In this document: positions 28,134 to 38,477 of the stretch, piece after piece
Layout of the letters: each line of letters begins with the position of its first letter
Numbering within the stretch: position 1 is the first letter of the stretch
NCBI GenBank assembly: GCA_025354165.1
Contig: JANXNI010000038.1
Coordinates: forward strand, 31,484 to 95,483
Direction: 5' to 3'
Length of the DNA stretch: 64,000 nucleotides
Origin: Burkholderiales bacterium
GTDB taxonomy: Bacteria > Pseudomonadota > Gammaproteobacteria > Burkholderiales > Casimicrobiaceae
Translations under genes and position numbers: made by a program
Notes under the pieces: model-generated
Seen by the model: only the letters and a program-made list of their open reading frames with translations
Told to the model about the DNA's origin: nothing
Database searches by the model: none

Positions 28134-30451
28134 GCGGCCTCCAACGTAATCGCGGCGGTTGCATCACCCAGTTGCGCTGACACTTCGGTGGCTAGCGGAA
28201 CACGCACGGCGCCAACGGCCACGGTTGAATCGACGAATAGCGTTGCAGTTGCCGAAAAACCCCCTTGCGTCACGCGAACATTGTCTCCAGCCTTGAGTGC
28301 CAGACTGTCGGCCGTCGCATGTGAAACGCGAACCCGAGGTTGCTTGCCGTACGCCGACAGCGACAGCGCATGGCCACGGCGAACCAACGAGTCCGCGTGA
28401 TAAATCGGCAAATCAGCAACACGCTCAAGCGCACCCGTCGATTCAGAATCCGAGAGCGCCAACATACGCACACGAGCACCGAGCTGCGATTCACTGTAGC
28501 TCGCCAGCGCGAGCGCTTTCACGTCCTCGCTGGAATTCAGAGCAGCAAACTCCGCTCCGAACACATCGCCAATAACTCGAAGTACTTTCCATCCTGGACG
28601 CGCTTCTCCCAGCGGCCGAACGACACCGGTGAACGATTGAACCGTACCGTCTTGCGATACATAGGTGCCCGATGTTTCCGTGAACGGCGTGATTGGAAGC
28701 AATACGTCGGCGTAGTCGCGCATTGCATCGCTGGCGTATGGCGTGAGGCAAACAACTTTGTCCGCTGAACCTAAAGTTTCCAATGCCTTCGCGCCCATAG
28801 CACTATCGCGCTCGGGTTCACAACCAACCAGTATGAACGCCTTCGCTGCGCCACCGAGAGCCTGATGCGCCGTGACGCCACCGTCGAGCGGCGTGGCACC
28901 TGCAATATGACAGGACAGCGTCGAACTCGACAACGTGAGGCGACCGTAGGTGCCGCCGCAGACACCTGCGATTGCGTTAGCGAGAGATTCGATATGCGAC
29001 GCGTCCGATTGCGTCAGCGCGAGATCACCGAGCAACACGGCAACACGTTTCCCGGTGGCGAGAGATGCCGCAATTTGCTCGACCTCAGGGCTGATTTTTT
29101 CGACAGAAATCGGCGTCTCTTTTTCGAGTCGTTTGGCAAGCGCCGACAAAACCGCCGCCATCGTATCCCAAATCGCGGACGGCTTGACCATGACTTTTGC
29201 TGCGACCGCACACAGCGGATCGTCGCTGGTCGTCGTGATGAGAGACAGCGCAGCGCCTTTTTTGACGCGCTGACGAATGCGTTGCGCGATAAGGGGTTGC
29301 TCTTGACGCAGGTTTGAACCAATCACCAGGATGCGGTCATAGCTGGCTAGATCCGACACTTTCATACCGAGCCATGGTACGCCGCCGCCTTGATCAAGCG
29401 CCGCGTCTGTCACACGAAGTCGATGATCAATGATCGTACCGCCAAGCTGCACGGACAGCTTTTTCGCGAGCGTGGCTTCTTCAAGCGTAGTGTGCGCGCC
29501 GAGCAGTATCGCAACGTGGTCTGCGCTATGCGTTTTGACCGAAGAGGCGATCGCTTCACGCGAAGCCGCAAGCGCGTCCTGCCATGAGGCTTGATGCCAA
29601 ACGCCGTCAACCTTCACCATCGGCGAAGTCAGGCGATCAGCGGCGTACAAACCTTCGTAACTAAAACGATCACGATCAGAAATCCAGCACTCGTTGACCG
29701 CTTCGTTCTCATGCGGCAATACGCGCAGCACTCGGTCACCCTTGATCTGAACTTGCAGGTTCGCATTCAAGCCGTCATGCGGGCTAACCGTTTTGCGGCG
29801 TTGCAGCTCCCAAGTTCTGGCGCTGTAGCGGAAAGGCTTAGATGTCAGCGCCCCCACCGGGCACACGTCGATCATGTTGCCGGAGAGTTCGGAATCGACC
29901 GAATTACCAACGAACGAAAGAATTTCGGAATGCTCGCCACGACCACCCATTCCGAGTTCCATGATGCCCGCGACCTCTTGGCCGAAGCGAACACAGCGCG
30001 TGCAATGAATACAGCGACTCATCTCTTGCGCGCTCACCAGAGGGCCGAGATTTTTGTGGAAGACGACGCGCTTTTCCTCTTCAAAGCGTGATCCAGATTT
30101 ACCGTAACCAACGGCCAAATCCTGCAACTGACATTCACCACCCTGATCGCAAATTGGACAGTCCAGCGGATGATTGATCAGCAGGAACTCCATCACGCCC
30201 TGTTGTGCCTTTTTTGCTTGCTCAGAGGCCGTGAAGACTTTCATGCCTTCGGTGACCGGCGTTGCGCAAGCAGGTAGTGGTTTGGGCGCTTTTTCTACCT
30301 GAACGAGACACATTCGACAGTTCGCCGCGATGGAGAGTTTCTTGTGATAGCAGAAGTGCGGAACGTACGCGCCGACCTGGTTGGCGGCGTCCATCACCGT
30401 GCTGCCTGGCGCGACTTGTACTGCTTTACCGTCGATTTCTATGTTCAACAT
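28130..30451 (-). CDS. nuoG: NADH:quinone oxidoreductase subunit G
   Basis: A 773-aa peripheral-arm subunit. The N-terminal ferredoxin-like region binds a [2Fe-2S] cluster ([15 protein letters not shown] then CATPV). A His/Cys set follows ([18 protein letters not shown]), then a [4Fe-4S] set ([11 protein letters not shown] ... CPVGALT). The cysteines of the off-path N7 cluster known from E. coli are not present where expected ([11 protein letters not shown]), so N7 is probably absent. The remaining 500 residues are a degenerate molybdopterin-oxidoreductase domain. A 176-base spacer separates it from nuoF, unusual in this tight operon. Confidence 0.95.
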   Translation of the reverse strand: MLNIEIDGKAVQVAPGSTVMDAANQVGAYVPHFCYHKKLSIAANCRMCLVQVEKAPKPLPACATPVTEGMKVFTASEQAKKAQQGVMEFLLINHPLDCPICDQGGECQLQDLAVGYGKSGSRFEEEKRVVFHKNLGPLVSAQEMSRCIHCTRCVRFGQEVAGIMELGMGGRGEHSEILSFVGNSVDSELSGNMIDVCPVGALTSKPFRYSARTWELQRRKTVSPHDGLNANLQVQIKGDRVLRVLPHENEAVNECWISDRDRFSYEGLYAADRLTSPMVKVDGVWHQASWQDALAASREAIASSVKTHSADHVAILLGAHTTLEEATLAKKLSVQLGGTIIDHRLRVTDAALDQGGGVPWLGMKVSDLASYDRILVIGSNLRQEQPLIAQRIRQRVKKGAALSLITTTSDDPLCAVAAKVMVKPSAIWDTMAAVLSALAKRLEKETPISVEKISPEVEQIAASLATGKRVAVLLGDLALTQSDASHIESLANAIAGVCGGTYGRLTLSSSTLSCHIAGATPLDGGVTAHQALGGAAKAFILVGCEPERDSAMGAKALETLGSADKVVCLTPYASDAMRDYADVLLPITPFTETSGTYVSQDGTVQSFTGVVRPLGEARPGWKVLRVIGDVFGAEFAALNSSEDVKALALASYSESQLGARVRMLALSDSESTGALERVADLPIYHADSLVRRGHALSLSAYGKQPRVRVSHATADSLALKAGDNVRVTQGGFSATATLFVDSTVAVGAVRVPLATEVSAQLGDATAAITLEAA

Positions 30452-30494
30452 ATGCGAACCTCTACCAATTCATTTCTCGGGCGCAGTGCGTCGT

Positions 30495-30548
30495 TGCGCG
30501 GTGCTCGCAATCCTCATGTACCAGGACGTACATTGCGGTTGCTGCGCG
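30495..30548. repeat. Imperfect inverted repeat in the nuoF-nuoG spacer
   Basis: GCGCGGTGCTCGCAA ... ATGTAC is mirrored by GTACATTGCGGTTGCTGCGC around the centre CAGGAC, with ATGTAC/GTACAT a perfect inner stem. It lies in the only long gap (30452-30627) within the nuo operon. The minus-strand reading frame through it (YVLVHEDCEHRATT) has no ribosome-binding context and I treat it as non-coding. It may be a copy of an intergenic repeat or an mRNA-processing hairpin. Confidence 0.5.
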
Positions 30549-30627
30549 TCGCGCGCCTAGCACTGCATCCCGATAAAGTGAATTGTTAGAAGTGCCCATG
30601 TGTGTTGATTTGGTTTCGGCGGTTCGG

Positions 30628-31926
30628 TTAAATGTAGGCGGGCACAAGGCAACGCTTATTATCGATGTGATACTGGAACTCGTCGCGATAGTGCTTTACA
30701 AACGCACGCACAGGCATAGCAGCGGCATCACCCAGCGCGCAAATCGTGCGCCCCTGAATGTTGTCTGCGACTGAGTTCAACATGTCGAGATCGTCGTTGC
30801 GGCCTTCGCCATGCTCGATACGATTGACCATGCGCCAGAGCCAGCCCGTACCTTCACGACATGGGGTGCACTGGCCGCAGGATTCTTCGTAATAAAAGTA
30901 CGACAGGCGCAGCAGCGACTTCACCATGCAGCGGGTTTCGTCCATGACGATCACCGCGCCCGAGCCTAGCATCGAGCCTGCTTTGGCAATGGAGTCGTAG
31001 TCCATGTTCGTCTGCATCATGATGTCACCGGGAATCACTGGCATAGACGATCCGCCCGGAATTACAGCTTTGCACTTTTTGCCGTCGCGCATGCCGCCTG
31101 CGAGTTCAAGTAACTTCGCGAATGGCGTACCGAGTGGAACTTCAAAGTTGCCGGGGCGCGCAACGTCACCGGACACAGAGAACAGCTTGGTGCCGCCGTT
31201 ATTCGGCAGACCCAAATTCAGGAATGCCTCGCCGCCTTTGCGCATGATCCACGGAACTGCAGCGAACGTTTCGGTGTTGTTGATCGTGGTTGGCTTGCCG
31301 TACAGGCCAAAGCTCGCGGGGAACGGCGGTTTGAAGCGCGGTTGGCCCTTTTTTCCTTCAAGCGATTCCAGCAAGGCGGTCTCTTCACCGCAAATGTACG
31401 CACCATATCCGTGGAATGCATGCAGCTGAAAGTCGAAGCCGCTACCTAGAATATTTGCGCCGAGAAAACCTGCGGCACGCGCCTCTTCCAGCGCTTCTTC
31501 AAACAACTCATATACCGAGAAAATCTCGCCGTGAATATAGTTGTAGCCCACCGTGATGCCCATCGCGTAGGCGGCAATCGCCATGCCTTCAATGACCATG
31601 TGCGGGTTATAGCGCAGGATGTCGCGATCCTTGAATGTGCCCGGTTCGCCCTCGTCAGAGTTGCAGACGAGATACTTCTGCCCCGGGAACTGGCGGGGCA
31701 TGAAGCTCCACTTCAGTCCGGTCGGAAAGCCCGCACCACCGCGTCCGCGAAGCGCTGATTTTTTAACTTCGGCGATAACCTGATCCTGTGGAATTTTTTC
31801 CTTGAGGATTTTGGTCAAAGCCTCGTAGCCGCCGCGCGTCTGGTAGGGGCCGATGCGCCAATCGTTAGCGTCGTCGACCTTGAGATCGGCGAAGATCGTT
31901 GCGTTGATGTGTGGGCCGAAATGCAT
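30628..31926 (-). CDS. nuoF: NADH:quinone oxidoreductase subunit F
   Basis: A 432-aa NADH-oxidising subunit with FMN and the N3 [4Fe-4S] cluster. Motifs are [15 protein letters not shown] (NADH/FMN), [29 protein letters not shown], and the cluster ligands [15 protein letters not shown] with a further Cys in TICALGD. nuoE lies 11 bases upstream. Confidence 0.96.
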   Translation of the reverse strand: MHFGPHINATIFADLKVDDANDWRIGPYQTRGGYEALTKILKEKIPQDQVIAEVKKSALRGRGGAGFPTGLKWSFMPRQFPGQKYLVCNSDEGEPGTFKDRDILRYNPHMVIEGMAIAAYAMGITVGYNYIHGEIFSVYELFEEALEEARAAGFLGANILGSGFDFQLHAFHGYGAYICGEETALLESLEGKKGQPRFKPPFPASFGLYGKPTTINNTETFAAVPWIMRKGGEAFLNLGLPNNGGTKLFSVSGDVARPGNFEVPLGTPFAKLLELAGGMRDGKKCKAVIPGGSSMPVIPGDIMMQTNMDYDSIAKAGSMLGSGAVIVMDETRCMVKSLLRLSYFYYEESCGQCTPCREGTGWLWRMVNRIEHGEGRNDDLDMLNSVADNIQGRTICALGDAAAMPVRAFVKHYRDEFQYHIDNKRCLVPAYI

Positions 31927-31937
31927 ATTGATACCGC

Positions 31938-32420
31938 CTATGCTTTCTTTAGATCAGCGATGAGAACATCGAACTGATCCGGGGTGATTTTCGCGCGGAT
32001 GTCGTGATTGTTGACAGTAAAAACGGGCGCGTCGCCGCAAGCGCCAAAGCACTCGCCTTCCTTCAACGTGAACATGCCGTCCGCTGTGGTGTCACCGAAT
32101 TCGATGCCCAATGTTTTCTTGGCGTGCTCCGCGCAATTCATCGCGCCTTGCAATTGGCAAGGCAGGTTGGTGCAGAGCGTCAGCTTGAATTTGCCCATCG
32201 GCTTCAAGTTGTACATCGTGTAGAACGACGCGACTTCGTACACGGCAATCGGCGGCATGCCAATGTAGGTCGCGAGTTCCTGCATCGTTTCATTCGACAA
32301 CCAGCCCATTTCCGTTTGCGCAATGGTCAACGCAGCCATGACTGCGGATTGCCTTTGATCAGGCGGAAACTTCGAGAGTTCGCGATCAATCTTTTTGAAC
32401 GCTTCGGGTGAGAGACTCAT
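31938..32420 (-). CDS. nuoE: NADH:quinone oxidoreductase subunit E
   Basis: A 160-aa thioredoxin-fold subunit with the N1a [2Fe-2S] cluster. Two cysteine pairs are visible, LCTNLPCQL and [10 protein letters not shown]. The N-terminal helical domain ([24 protein letters not shown]) is typical. It starts three bases after the nuoD stop. Confidence 0.95.
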   Translation of the reverse strand: MSLSPEAFKKIDRELSKFPPDQRQSAVMAALTIAQTEMGWLSNETMQELATYIGMPPIAVYEVASFYTMYNLKPMGKFKLTLCTNLPCQLQGAMNCAEHAKKTLGIEFGDTTADGMFTLKEGECFGACGDAPVFTVNNHDIRAKITPDQFDVLIADLKKA

Positions 32421-32423
32421 GGC

Positions 32424-33677
32424 TTACCTGTCTATCTCGCCAAACACGATGTCTTGCGTGCCAATGATGGCGACCACGTCGGCGATCATGTGACCACGCG
32501 ACATTTCATCAAGTGCCGCCAGATGCGCAAAACCGGGCGCACGAATTTTCAGACGATACGGTTTGTTCGCACCGTCGGACACGATGTAAATACCGAACTC
32601 GCCCTTGGGATGTTCAACCGCCGCATATGCTTCGCCTGGTGGCACATGCATGCCCTCGGTGAAGAGTTTGAAATGATGAATCAGCTCTTCCATGTTCGAC
32701 TTCATGGATTCGCGAGCGGGTGGCGCGACTTTATAGTTCTCCGTGATCACCGGGCCCGGATTCGCGCGCAACCACGCGATGCACTGCTTGATGATCTTGT
32801 TTGATTCACGCATCTCTTGCACGCGAACCAGATAGCGGTCGTAACAGTCGCCGTTGACGCCAACGGGAATATCAAAGTCCATGCGGTCATAGACTTCGTA
32901 CGGCTGCTTCTTGCGCAAGTCCCATCCGATACCCGAGCCACGAAGCATCGCACCCGTGAAGCCCAGCGCCATAGCGCGTTCCGGGCTCACGACGCCAATG
33001 CCCACCGTGCGCTGTTTCCAGATGCGGTTGTCGGTGAGCAACGTTTCGTATTCATCGACATAAGTCGGAAAACGATTCGTGAAATCTTCAAGAAAATCGA
33101 GGAAAGAACCCTGCCGGTTCTCGTTCATTTTCTTGATCGCAGTAGCGTTGTGAATCTTCGACGCTTGATACTGCGGCATGCGATCCGGCAGGTCGCGGTA
33201 AACACCGCCCGGTCGATAGTATGCAGCGTGCATGCGTGCACCGGACACCGCTTCGTACATATCGAAAAGGTCTTCGCGCTCACGGAACGCGTAGAGGAAA
33301 ACCGTCATTGCACCGACGTCCAGCGCATGACAACCGAGCCACAGCAGGTGATTCATCAGGCGCGTGACTTCATCAAACATCACGCGGATGTATTGAGCCC
33401 GTTCTGGCACCGGCAATTGCAACAGTTTTTCAATCGCCATGCAGTACGCATGCTCATTGGACATCATCGACACGTAGTCGAGGCGATCCATGTAGGGCAA
33501 CGACTGGATGTAGGTCTTGCTCTCGGCGAGCTTTTCGGTCGCACGATGCAAAAGTCCGATATGAGGATCGGCGCGTTCGATGGTTTCACCGTCAAGCTCA
33601 AGCACGAGGCGCAGTACGCCGTGCGCCGCCGGATGCTGCGGCCCGAAGTTCATGGTGTAGTTACGGATTTCAGCCAT
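32424..33677 (-). CDS. nuoD: NADH:quinone oxidoreductase subunit D
   Basis: A 417-aa (49-kDa-type) subunit that shapes the quinone site with NuoB. Landmarks are [35 protein letters not shown], the quinone-site Tyr region [18 protein letters not shown], and the end VFGEIDR. nuoC and nuoD are separate genes here, unlike the fused form in E. coli. Confidence 0.96.
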   Translation of the reverse strand: MAEIRNYTMNFGPQHPAAHGVLRLVLELDGETIERADPHIGLLHRATEKLAESKTYIQSLPYMDRLDYVSMMSNEHAYCMAIEKLLQLPVPERAQYIRVMFDEVTRLMNHLLWLGCHALDVGAMTVFLYAFREREDLFDMYEAVSGARMHAAYYRPGGVYRDLPDRMPQYQASKIHNATAIKKMNENRQGSFLDFLEDFTNRFPTYVDEYETLLTDNRIWKQRTVGIGVVSPERAMALGFTGAMLRGSGIGWDLRKKQPYEVYDRMDFDIPVGVNGDCYDRYLVRVQEMRESNKIIKQCIAWLRANPGPVITENYKVAPPARESMKSNMEELIHHFKLFTEGMHVPPGEAYAAVEHPKGEFGIYIVSDGANKPYRLKIRAPGFAHLAALDEMSRGHMIADVVAIIGTQDIVFGEIDR

Positions 33678-33688
33678 GTCTTTTCTGC

Positions 33689-34264
33689 CTAGCTCGCGTA
33701 ACTATTATCACGAATCACTCGCGGCACATTTTCGCGCGGCTCGATGGTGACCGGTTGATACAACACACGGCGCTGCTCGGGGTCGTAACGCATTTCTACG
33801 TAGCCCGACGTCGGGAAGTCTTTGCGGAACGGATGTCCAACGAAACCGTAGTCGGTGAGCAAGCGACGTAAATCAGGATGCCCTTCAAAAATCACGCCAA
33901 AGAGGTCGAACGCTTCACGCTCGAACCAGTTGGCGGACGGCCAGACATCAACCAGCGAATGAACAACAGGAAACTCGTCATCCTGCGCGTAGCAACGAAC
34001 GCGAACACGTTGATTGAGTGTTACCGAAAGCAGATGCACGACAACCGCGTACTTTTGCGATTCACGTCCTGCTTCGCCGTAAGCAGAATAGTCGACGCCA
34101 CACAAATCGACCATCGTGTCGAAACGACATTTCTGATGATCGCGAAGCAGCGTGCACGCCGCCAGCCAATCCTGTGCCGCAACTTCAACCGTCACCTCGT
34201 CAAGCGCAGCGACGATCCGCGCAACTTTGTCGGCCAGCGCTTCGGCAATGATGTCTTTCAACAT
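33689..34264 (-). CDS. nuoC: NADH:quinone oxidoreductase subunit C
   Basis: A 191-aa (30-kDa-type) subunit of the peripheral arm. The signature [39 protein letters not shown] is complete. It lies six bases after nuoB and 11 bases before nuoD. Confidence 0.95.
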   Translation of the reverse strand: MLKDIIAEALADKVARIVAALDEVTVEVAAQDWLAACTLLRDHQKCRFDTMVDLCGVDYSAYGEAGRESQKYAVVVHLLSVTLNQRVRVRCYAQDDEFPVVHSLVDVWPSANWFEREAFDLFGVIFEGHPDLRRLLTDYGFVGHPFRKDFPTSGYVEMRYDPEQRRVLYQPVTIEPRENVPRVIRDNSYAS

Positions 34265-34270
34265 GGTTGC

Positions 34271-34750
34271 TTAGGCCCGTGCGATGGTGTTGGTGCGTTT
34301 GATCTTGTTCTGCAATTGCAGAATGCCGTAGATCAAGGCCTCAGAGGTGGGCGGACAGCCTGGGACGTACACATCCACGGGAACGATGCGGTCACAGCCG
34401 CGCACAACCGAATAGCTATAGTGATAGTAGCCACCACCGTTAGCGCAGGAACCCATCGAAATCACCCAGCGCGGTTCGGCCATCTGGTCATAAACCTTGC
34501 GTAGTGCCGGAGCCATTTTGTTACACAGTGTGCCAGCGACAATCATGACGTCTGATTGGCGCGGGCTGGGGCGAAAGACGATGCCAAAGCGATCCAGATC
34601 GTAGCGGGCAGCACCCGCATGCATCATTTCAACGGCGCAGCAGGCAAGACCGAAGGTCATTGGCCACATCGATCCATTGCGCGACCAGTTGATCAGCGTA
34701 TCAAGGCTCGTGGTCACGAACCCTTTTTCGAGAACGCCTTCAAGACTCAT
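34271..34750 (-). CDS. nuoB: NADH:quinone oxidoreductase subunit B
   Basis: A 159-aa subunit that holds N2, the last [4Fe-4S] cluster before quinone. Ligands are the tandem pair in [10 protein letters not shown], the Cys in GSCANGGG, and the Cys in [14 protein letters not shown]. It lies 47 bases after nuoA. Confidence 0.96.
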   Translation of the reverse strand: MSLEGVLEKGFVTTSLDTLINWSRNGSMWPMTFGLACCAVEMMHAGAARYDLDRFGIVFRPSPRQSDVMIVAGTLCNKMAPALRKVYDQMAEPRWVISMGSCANGGGYYHYSYSVVRGCDRIVPVDVYVPGCPPTSEALIYGILQLQNKIKRTNTIARA

Positions 34751-34797
34751 AAATCAGTGCACTCCAAATTTCAGCATTCGAGACTACTTGAGCAGGA

Positions 34798-35157
34798 TCA
34801 CTCCCAGTCAAGCGCGCCTTTTTTCCACTCGTAAATGAAGCCTACGGTGAGGATGCCAAGAAAAACCATCATCGTCAGAAAACCGGGAAATCCGATTTGC
34901 TTGAGCGCTACCGCCCACGGAAAAAGGAAGGCAATTTCGAGATCGAACAGGATGAACAAAATAGCGACGAGGTAGTAGCGAACGTCAATGCGCATACGAG
35001 CATCTTCGAAGGCCTCAAACCCGCATTCGTAAGGAGCTAATTTGTCGGGATCAGGTTTGGACGGTGAGATCAGCCAGCCGACTGCGAGCAACACGCAGCC
35101 AAAAGCGAGCGCCACGATCATGAAGATCAGTACCGGGACGTATGTTTCTAGCGACAT
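34798..35157 (-). CDS. nuoA: NADH:quinone oxidoreductase subunit A
   Basis: A 119-aa membrane subunit with three helices and the conserved loop [26 protein letters not shown]. It is the first nuo gene, 106 bases downstream of tRNA-Leu. The gap contains no clear promoter to my eye, so the operon may read through from secG and the tRNA or use a promoter I cannot recognise. Confidence 0.95.
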   Translation of the reverse strand: MSLETYVPVLIFMIVALAFGCVLLAVGWLISPSKPDPDKLAPYECGFEAFEDARMRIDVRYYLVAILFILFDLEIAFLFPWAVALKQIGFPGFLTMMVFLGILTVGFIYEWKKGALDWE

Positions 35158-35263
35158 GTCTCAACAATCCCCAAAAAAAAGGCGGTGCAAACTGGTGCTC
35201 CCCGCCCTCCTCGTCCCTGAACTTCGTCGGGTTACAAACTTGTACCGGACTTATTATTCTTAA

Positions 35264-35348
35264 TGGTGCCGTCGGCGAGACTCGAACTCGCACAGCTTTC
35301 GCCACTACCCCCTCAAGATAGCGTGTCTACCAATTTCACCACGACGGC
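35264..35348 (-). tRNA. tRNA-Leu (anticodon GAG)
   Basis: An 85-nt class II tRNA with encoded CCA. On the minus strand: acceptor GCCGTCG pairing with CGACGGC, D arm GGTGAAATTGGTAGACACGC, anticodon loop with GAG (CTATCTTGAGGGGG region), a long variable arm, and T arm GCGAGTTCGAGTCTCGC. It lies between secG (27 bases) and nuoA (106 bases), an arrangement common in betaproteobacteria. Confidence 0.95.
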
Positions 35349-35375
35349 TAAATCTAACTAAAAACTTACTACAAA

Positions 35376-35723
35376 CTACTTTGGAATATCGGACTTCGGT
35401 GCCACCGGAGTGATCGGCGACGACGGAACAGTTGACTCGGTTTTCACCGGTTCACCAGTCACGCTTTGCATTACACCACCGCCGGTCGACACTTTATGCG
35501 AACTAACATAGGTCAATCCTATGCTCGTCACAAAAAAGATCGTGGCAGCGATACCCGTCGCACGGCTTAAAAAATTGGCTGAGCCAGCCGCACCGAACAC
35601 GCTACCAGCAGAGCCGGTGCCGAACGACGCGCCCATGTCAGCTCCCTTGCCGTGCTGAAGCAGCACGAGAACCAGGATCGCAGCGGCTGCAATCACATGA
35701 ATTGAGAGGATAAAAATTTCCAT
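35376..35723 (-). CDS. secG: Preprotein translocase subunit SecG
   Basis: A 115-aa inner-membrane subunit that assists SecYEG protein export. The N-terminal helix (ILSIHVIAAAAILVLVLLQHGKGADMGASFGTG) and second helix (ATGIAATIFFVTSIGLTYV) with the glycine-rich loop GSAGSVFGAAGSANFLSRAT are diagnostic. The last 40 residues are a Pro/Thr/Val-rich tail typical of proteobacterial SecG. It lies between tpiA and tRNA-Leu. Confidence 0.93.
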   Translation of the reverse strand: MEIFILSIHVIAAAAILVLVLLQHGKGADMGASFGTGSAGSVFGAAGSANFLSRATGIAATIFFVTSIGLTYVSSHKVSTGGGVMQSVTGEPVKTESTVPSSPITPVAPKSDIPK

Positions 35724-35766
35724 AGCCCATGATTATACATAGCGGAACAGCTTCACGTAAGTCCCC

Positions 35767-36543
35767 TCAAGCCGCAGAAACTATCGCGAGAAAATCTTCC
35801 GCGATCAATGACGCGCCGCCGATGAGTCCGCCATCAATGTCGGACTGCGAAAACAGCTCCCGCGCATTTGCTGCCTTGACGCTACCGCCGTAAAGAACGC
35901 TGATATCTGCCGCTGCGGCACTTAACTTTGCGAGTTCTGAACGGATGAATGCGTGCATCGCTTGCGCCTCCGCAGGTGATGCGGTCTTGCCGGTGCCGAT
36001 AGCCCAGACGGGCTCGTACGCGATCACGATATTTTTTGGCGAACTGGCCATAAGCGCGGCGCACGGGGCGAGCTGCCTCGCGACGGTAGCCTCAGCCAGC
36101 CCTGACTCTCGCTCAGCCAGCGTTTCGCCCACACAGATGACGGGTGTCAACCCTGCCGCAACCGCCGCTGCTGCCTTCGCAGCAACCAACGCGCTGGTTT
36201 CCGCGTTGTAAAGTCGCCGCTCCGAGTGCCCCACGAGCACAATCGTTGCTCCAAATTCACCAAGCATCGCCGCGCTAACCTGCCCGGTATAAGCGCCACT
36301 CGTGTGTTCCGACACGTCTTGAGCACCGTAGGCAATCGCGGTGCCACCTAGCGTGCGCTGCAACTGCGTCAGGTACGGAAACGGTGCACATACCGCCACC
36401 CTGGACGCTCCGACGCCGGATGATTCATCTCGGGCGGCAACAATTGCTTCCAGCAAAGTCGCGTTTGCAACCAGCGAACTGTTCATTTTCCAGTTGCCAA
36501 TCACCCAGCGGTTACGTTTGTACATTTCGGAATCACATTTCAT
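35767..36543 (-). CDS. tpiA: Triosephosphate isomerase
   Basis: A 258-aa glycolytic TIM-barrel enzyme that interconverts dihydroxyacetone phosphate and glyceraldehyde 3-phosphate. Catalytic features: GNWKMN (Lys), VGHSERR (His), [15 protein letters not shown] (Glu), and the phosphate-binding YGGSVKAAN and GGLIGGASL. Translation may begin at 36543 or at the Met six residues later (MYKRNRW), which fits the family start better. It is the first gene of the tpiA-secG-tRNA-nuo run and is divergent from the crystallin-repeat gene. Confidence 0.94.
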   Translation of the reverse strand: MKCDSEMYKRNRWVIGNWKMNSSLVANATLLEAIVAARDESSGVGASRVAVCAPFPYLTQLQRTLGGTAIAYGAQDVSEHTSGAYTGQVSAAMLGEFGATIVLVGHSERRLYNAETSALVAAKAAAAVAAGLTPVICVGETLAERESGLAEATVARQLAPCAALMASSPKNIVIAYEPVWAIGTGKTASPAEAQAMHAFIRSELAKLSAAAADISVLYGGSVKAANARELFSQSDIDGGLIGGASLIAEDFLAIVSAA

Positions 36544-36705
36544 TCGCTTGCGAACAAGATTTAAGACAATGCGTCAGTCACTATATGCCGTTCATGCGCT
36601 ACGCTTGTCGTCTGGGACACACAGCGCGGGCCTGACGGTCAGCACAGTATGTCAACCTGAGCATTGTAGACAGCGTTTTTTGTTAGTACCGTAGCTAGTA
36701 GATCC

Positions 36706-36719
36706 GAGCAAATTTGCTC
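36706..36719. promoter_or_regulatory. Perfect 14-bp palindrome upstream of the crystallin-repeat gene
   Basis: GAGCAAATTTGCTC, a perfect dyad about 40 bases before the ATG at 36756. It lies in the 212-base divergent region between tpiA and the five-gene plus-strand unit, a likely place for an operator. The binding protein is unknown; it does not resemble a LexA or Fur box. Confidence 0.4.
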
Positions 36720-36755
36720 CCACACATCGCCCACAATTCGGGCACAGGAGGACGA

Positions 36756-38054
36756 ATGAAGCCTTTCACATTTTTCGCGTACGCACAAATCATCTCGCGA
36801 GCAGCGCTTGCCGCCGCCCTCGTCATCGGCTCAGTGGTCGCCTCTGCCTCCGATCTATGGCTCTATAGCGGACGCGACTTTACGGGCGCAACCGCACGTA
36901 TTTCGCGCTCCGAGCCCAACCTGCCCATCGGCGCAGCGCGCTCGATTCGCGTTGGTACGGGTGTCTGGGAAGCCTGCACGGGGGCCAATTTCACGGGCGA
37001 ATGCCGTCGGTTGACAGCGGGCGATTACCGCGAACTCGGTGGTCGTTTTGGCGACACCATCCTGTCCGCGCGCGACGTGACGTACGACTCAAGTGCCGGT
37101 TCGGGCGCCGTTGGATATTCGCCGCCGCGAATTCAGCTCTTCGAAGCACCTGGCTTCCGCGGACGCACTATGGCGTTTGATGACAGCTCACCGAACATTG
37201 AAGGTAGCTGGGGCCTCACCAACGCCTCGTCGGCCATCGTGTCCGGCGGGACGTGGGAAGTTTGCACCGAGTACAACTACGGCGGCCGTTGTCAGGCGCT
37301 TCCTCCGGGGCAATACAACGATTTAGGGCCACAGCTTAATTTCCGCATCGTCAGCGCGCGGGCGCTGGACGTCAATCGACCGCCCGTGTCCACCATCCGT
37401 CCGCCCGTTCTGTCGCAATATCCGCCACCTGTGGTCGTAGCGCCTTCGCCCGTTCGTCCGCCAGCCTGGAACGGGGATCGCTTCCGGATAGAGGTCTTTA
37501 CGGAGACCGATTTCCGGGGTGCGGCGTACACACTGGACAGCGACACCGACAACCTGCGCAATAGCGGCTTTAATGATCGAATTCGCTCCATGCGCATCTC
37601 TGGCGGCAACTGGGAGGCGTGCGAAGACCGCGACTACGGCGGGGTTTGCATGGTCTATGGCCCCGGTGATTACCGCCGCCTGCCGCCACAACTTGATCGA
37701 GCAATTTCATCGCTCCGGAAAATTGGGGGCGAACCGAACTGGGGTGGCATTACACCGGGTGGACAAAACTATGTGGTGATGGATCCTAACGCGCCGCGCT
37801 CGCGACATCCGGTGTGGCTCTATGAGCACAGCAACTTTGCCGGCCGCACAGTGCGCGCTACCGGTGATGTGAACGATCTCTCCGGCTCTGGCATGAACGA
37901 CACAGCCTCGTCGATCTTCATCACGCTTGGTACATGGCAATTCTGCGCAGACTCCAATTACCGGGGCCGCTGCGTAACGCTTGGGCCAGGTCAGTACAAC
38001 GAAATGCCGCCGGGCATGAACGACGAGATTTCGTCATTCCGACGAGTGCGATAG
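36756..38054 (+). CDS. Exported protein with four beta/gamma-crystallin domains
   Basis: About 432 aa. The ATG at 36756 has a strong AGGAGGA site, so the ORF-track start at 36714 is rejected. A signal peptide (about 30 residues, ending VVASAS) is followed by four beta/gamma-crystallin domains of two Greek-key motifs each: from DLWLYSGRDFTG, from RIQLFEAPGFRG, then a Pro-rich linker of about 35 residues, from RIEVFTETDFRG, and from PVWLYEHSNFAG. The calcium motif (N/D)(N/D)xx(S/T)S is intact only in domain 4 (NDTASS and NDEISS); domain 3 has a close variant (NDRIRS). Conserved cysteines (WEAC, GECRRL, WEVC, GRCQAL) suggest disulfides. First gene of a five-gene unit. Probably periplasmic or secreted; role unknown. 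Confidence 0.87.
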   Translation: MKPFTFFAYAQIISRAALAAALVIGSVVASASDLWLYSGRDFTGATARISRSEPNLPIGAARSIRVGTGVWEACTGANFTGECRRLTAGDYRELGGRFGDTILSARDVTYDSSAGSGAVGYSPPRIQLFEAPGFRGRTMAFDDSSPNIEGSWGLTNASSAIVSGGTWEVCTEYNYGGRCQALPPGQYNDLGPQLNFRIVSARALDVNRPPVSTIRPPVLSQYPPPVVVAPSPVRPPAWNGDRFRIEVFTETDFRGAAYTLDSDTDNLRNSGFNDRIRSMRISGGNWEACEDRDYGGVCMVYGPGDYRRLPPQLDRAISSLRKIGGEPNWGGITPGGQNYVVMDPNAPRSRHPVWLYEHSNFAGRTVRATGDVNDLSGSGMNDTASSIFITLGTWQFCADSNYRGRCVTLGPGQYNEMPPGMNDEISSFRRVR

Positions 38055-38066
38055 CGCTCGCCGGTC

Positions 38067-38477
38067 ATGGATTTGAAAGCACTGTTCGCTGGGTCGAAAA
38101 CGATTGCCATCGTGGGCATGTCCACACGACCTGAGCGCCCAAGCCACGGGGTTGCCAGCTACATGCAGCATGCTGGCTATCGCATTGTGCCGGTGAATCC
38201 TAACTATGTTGGGCAGGAGATTTTGGGCGAGACCTGTGTGGCGGCACTCGCCGACGTGACGGCGCCCATTGACATCGTGGATTGCTTTCGACGCAGCGAG
38301 GATATGGCCGAGGTCGCGCAAGCGGCGGTTCTGATGCGGCCGTTGCCGAAAGTGCTGTGGATGCAGCTCGGCGTTGAAAATGAAGAAGCCGCGAAGATCG
38401 CGCGTGACGCTGGAGTCGACGTCGTTCAAAACCAGTGCGTTGAGATCGAATTCATGGCCTTGCAGCGAAATAAATGA
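38067..38477 (+). CDS. CoA-binding domain protein (YccU family)
   Basis: A 136-aa small Rossmann-fold protein of the CoA-binding_2 type. Landmarks are KTIAIVGMSTRPERPSHGVASYMQ, YRIVPVNPNYVGQEILGE, DIVDCFRRSE and KVLWMQLGVENEEAA with C-terminal VVQNQCVEIEF. Proteins of this family bind CoA; their cellular role is not settled. It starts 12 bases after the crystallin-repeat gene and its stop overlaps the start of the RNase gene by four bases. Confidence 0.9.
   Translation: MDLKALFAGSKTIAIVGMSTRPERPSHGVASYMQHAGYRIVPVNPNYVGQEILGETCVAALADVTAPIDIVDCFRRSEDMAEVAQAAVLMRPLPKVLWMQLGVENEEAAKIARDAGVDVVQNQCVEIEFMALQRNK

Noticed and set aside
30462-30647. 61-aa minus-strand ORF in the nuoF-nuoG spacer
   Set aside because: No ribosome-binding context, runs through an inverted repeat and into the 3' end of nuoF; likely a translated repeat.
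32817-33692. 291-aa plus-strand ORF antisense to nuoD
   Set aside because: Shadow of a strongly conserved gene.
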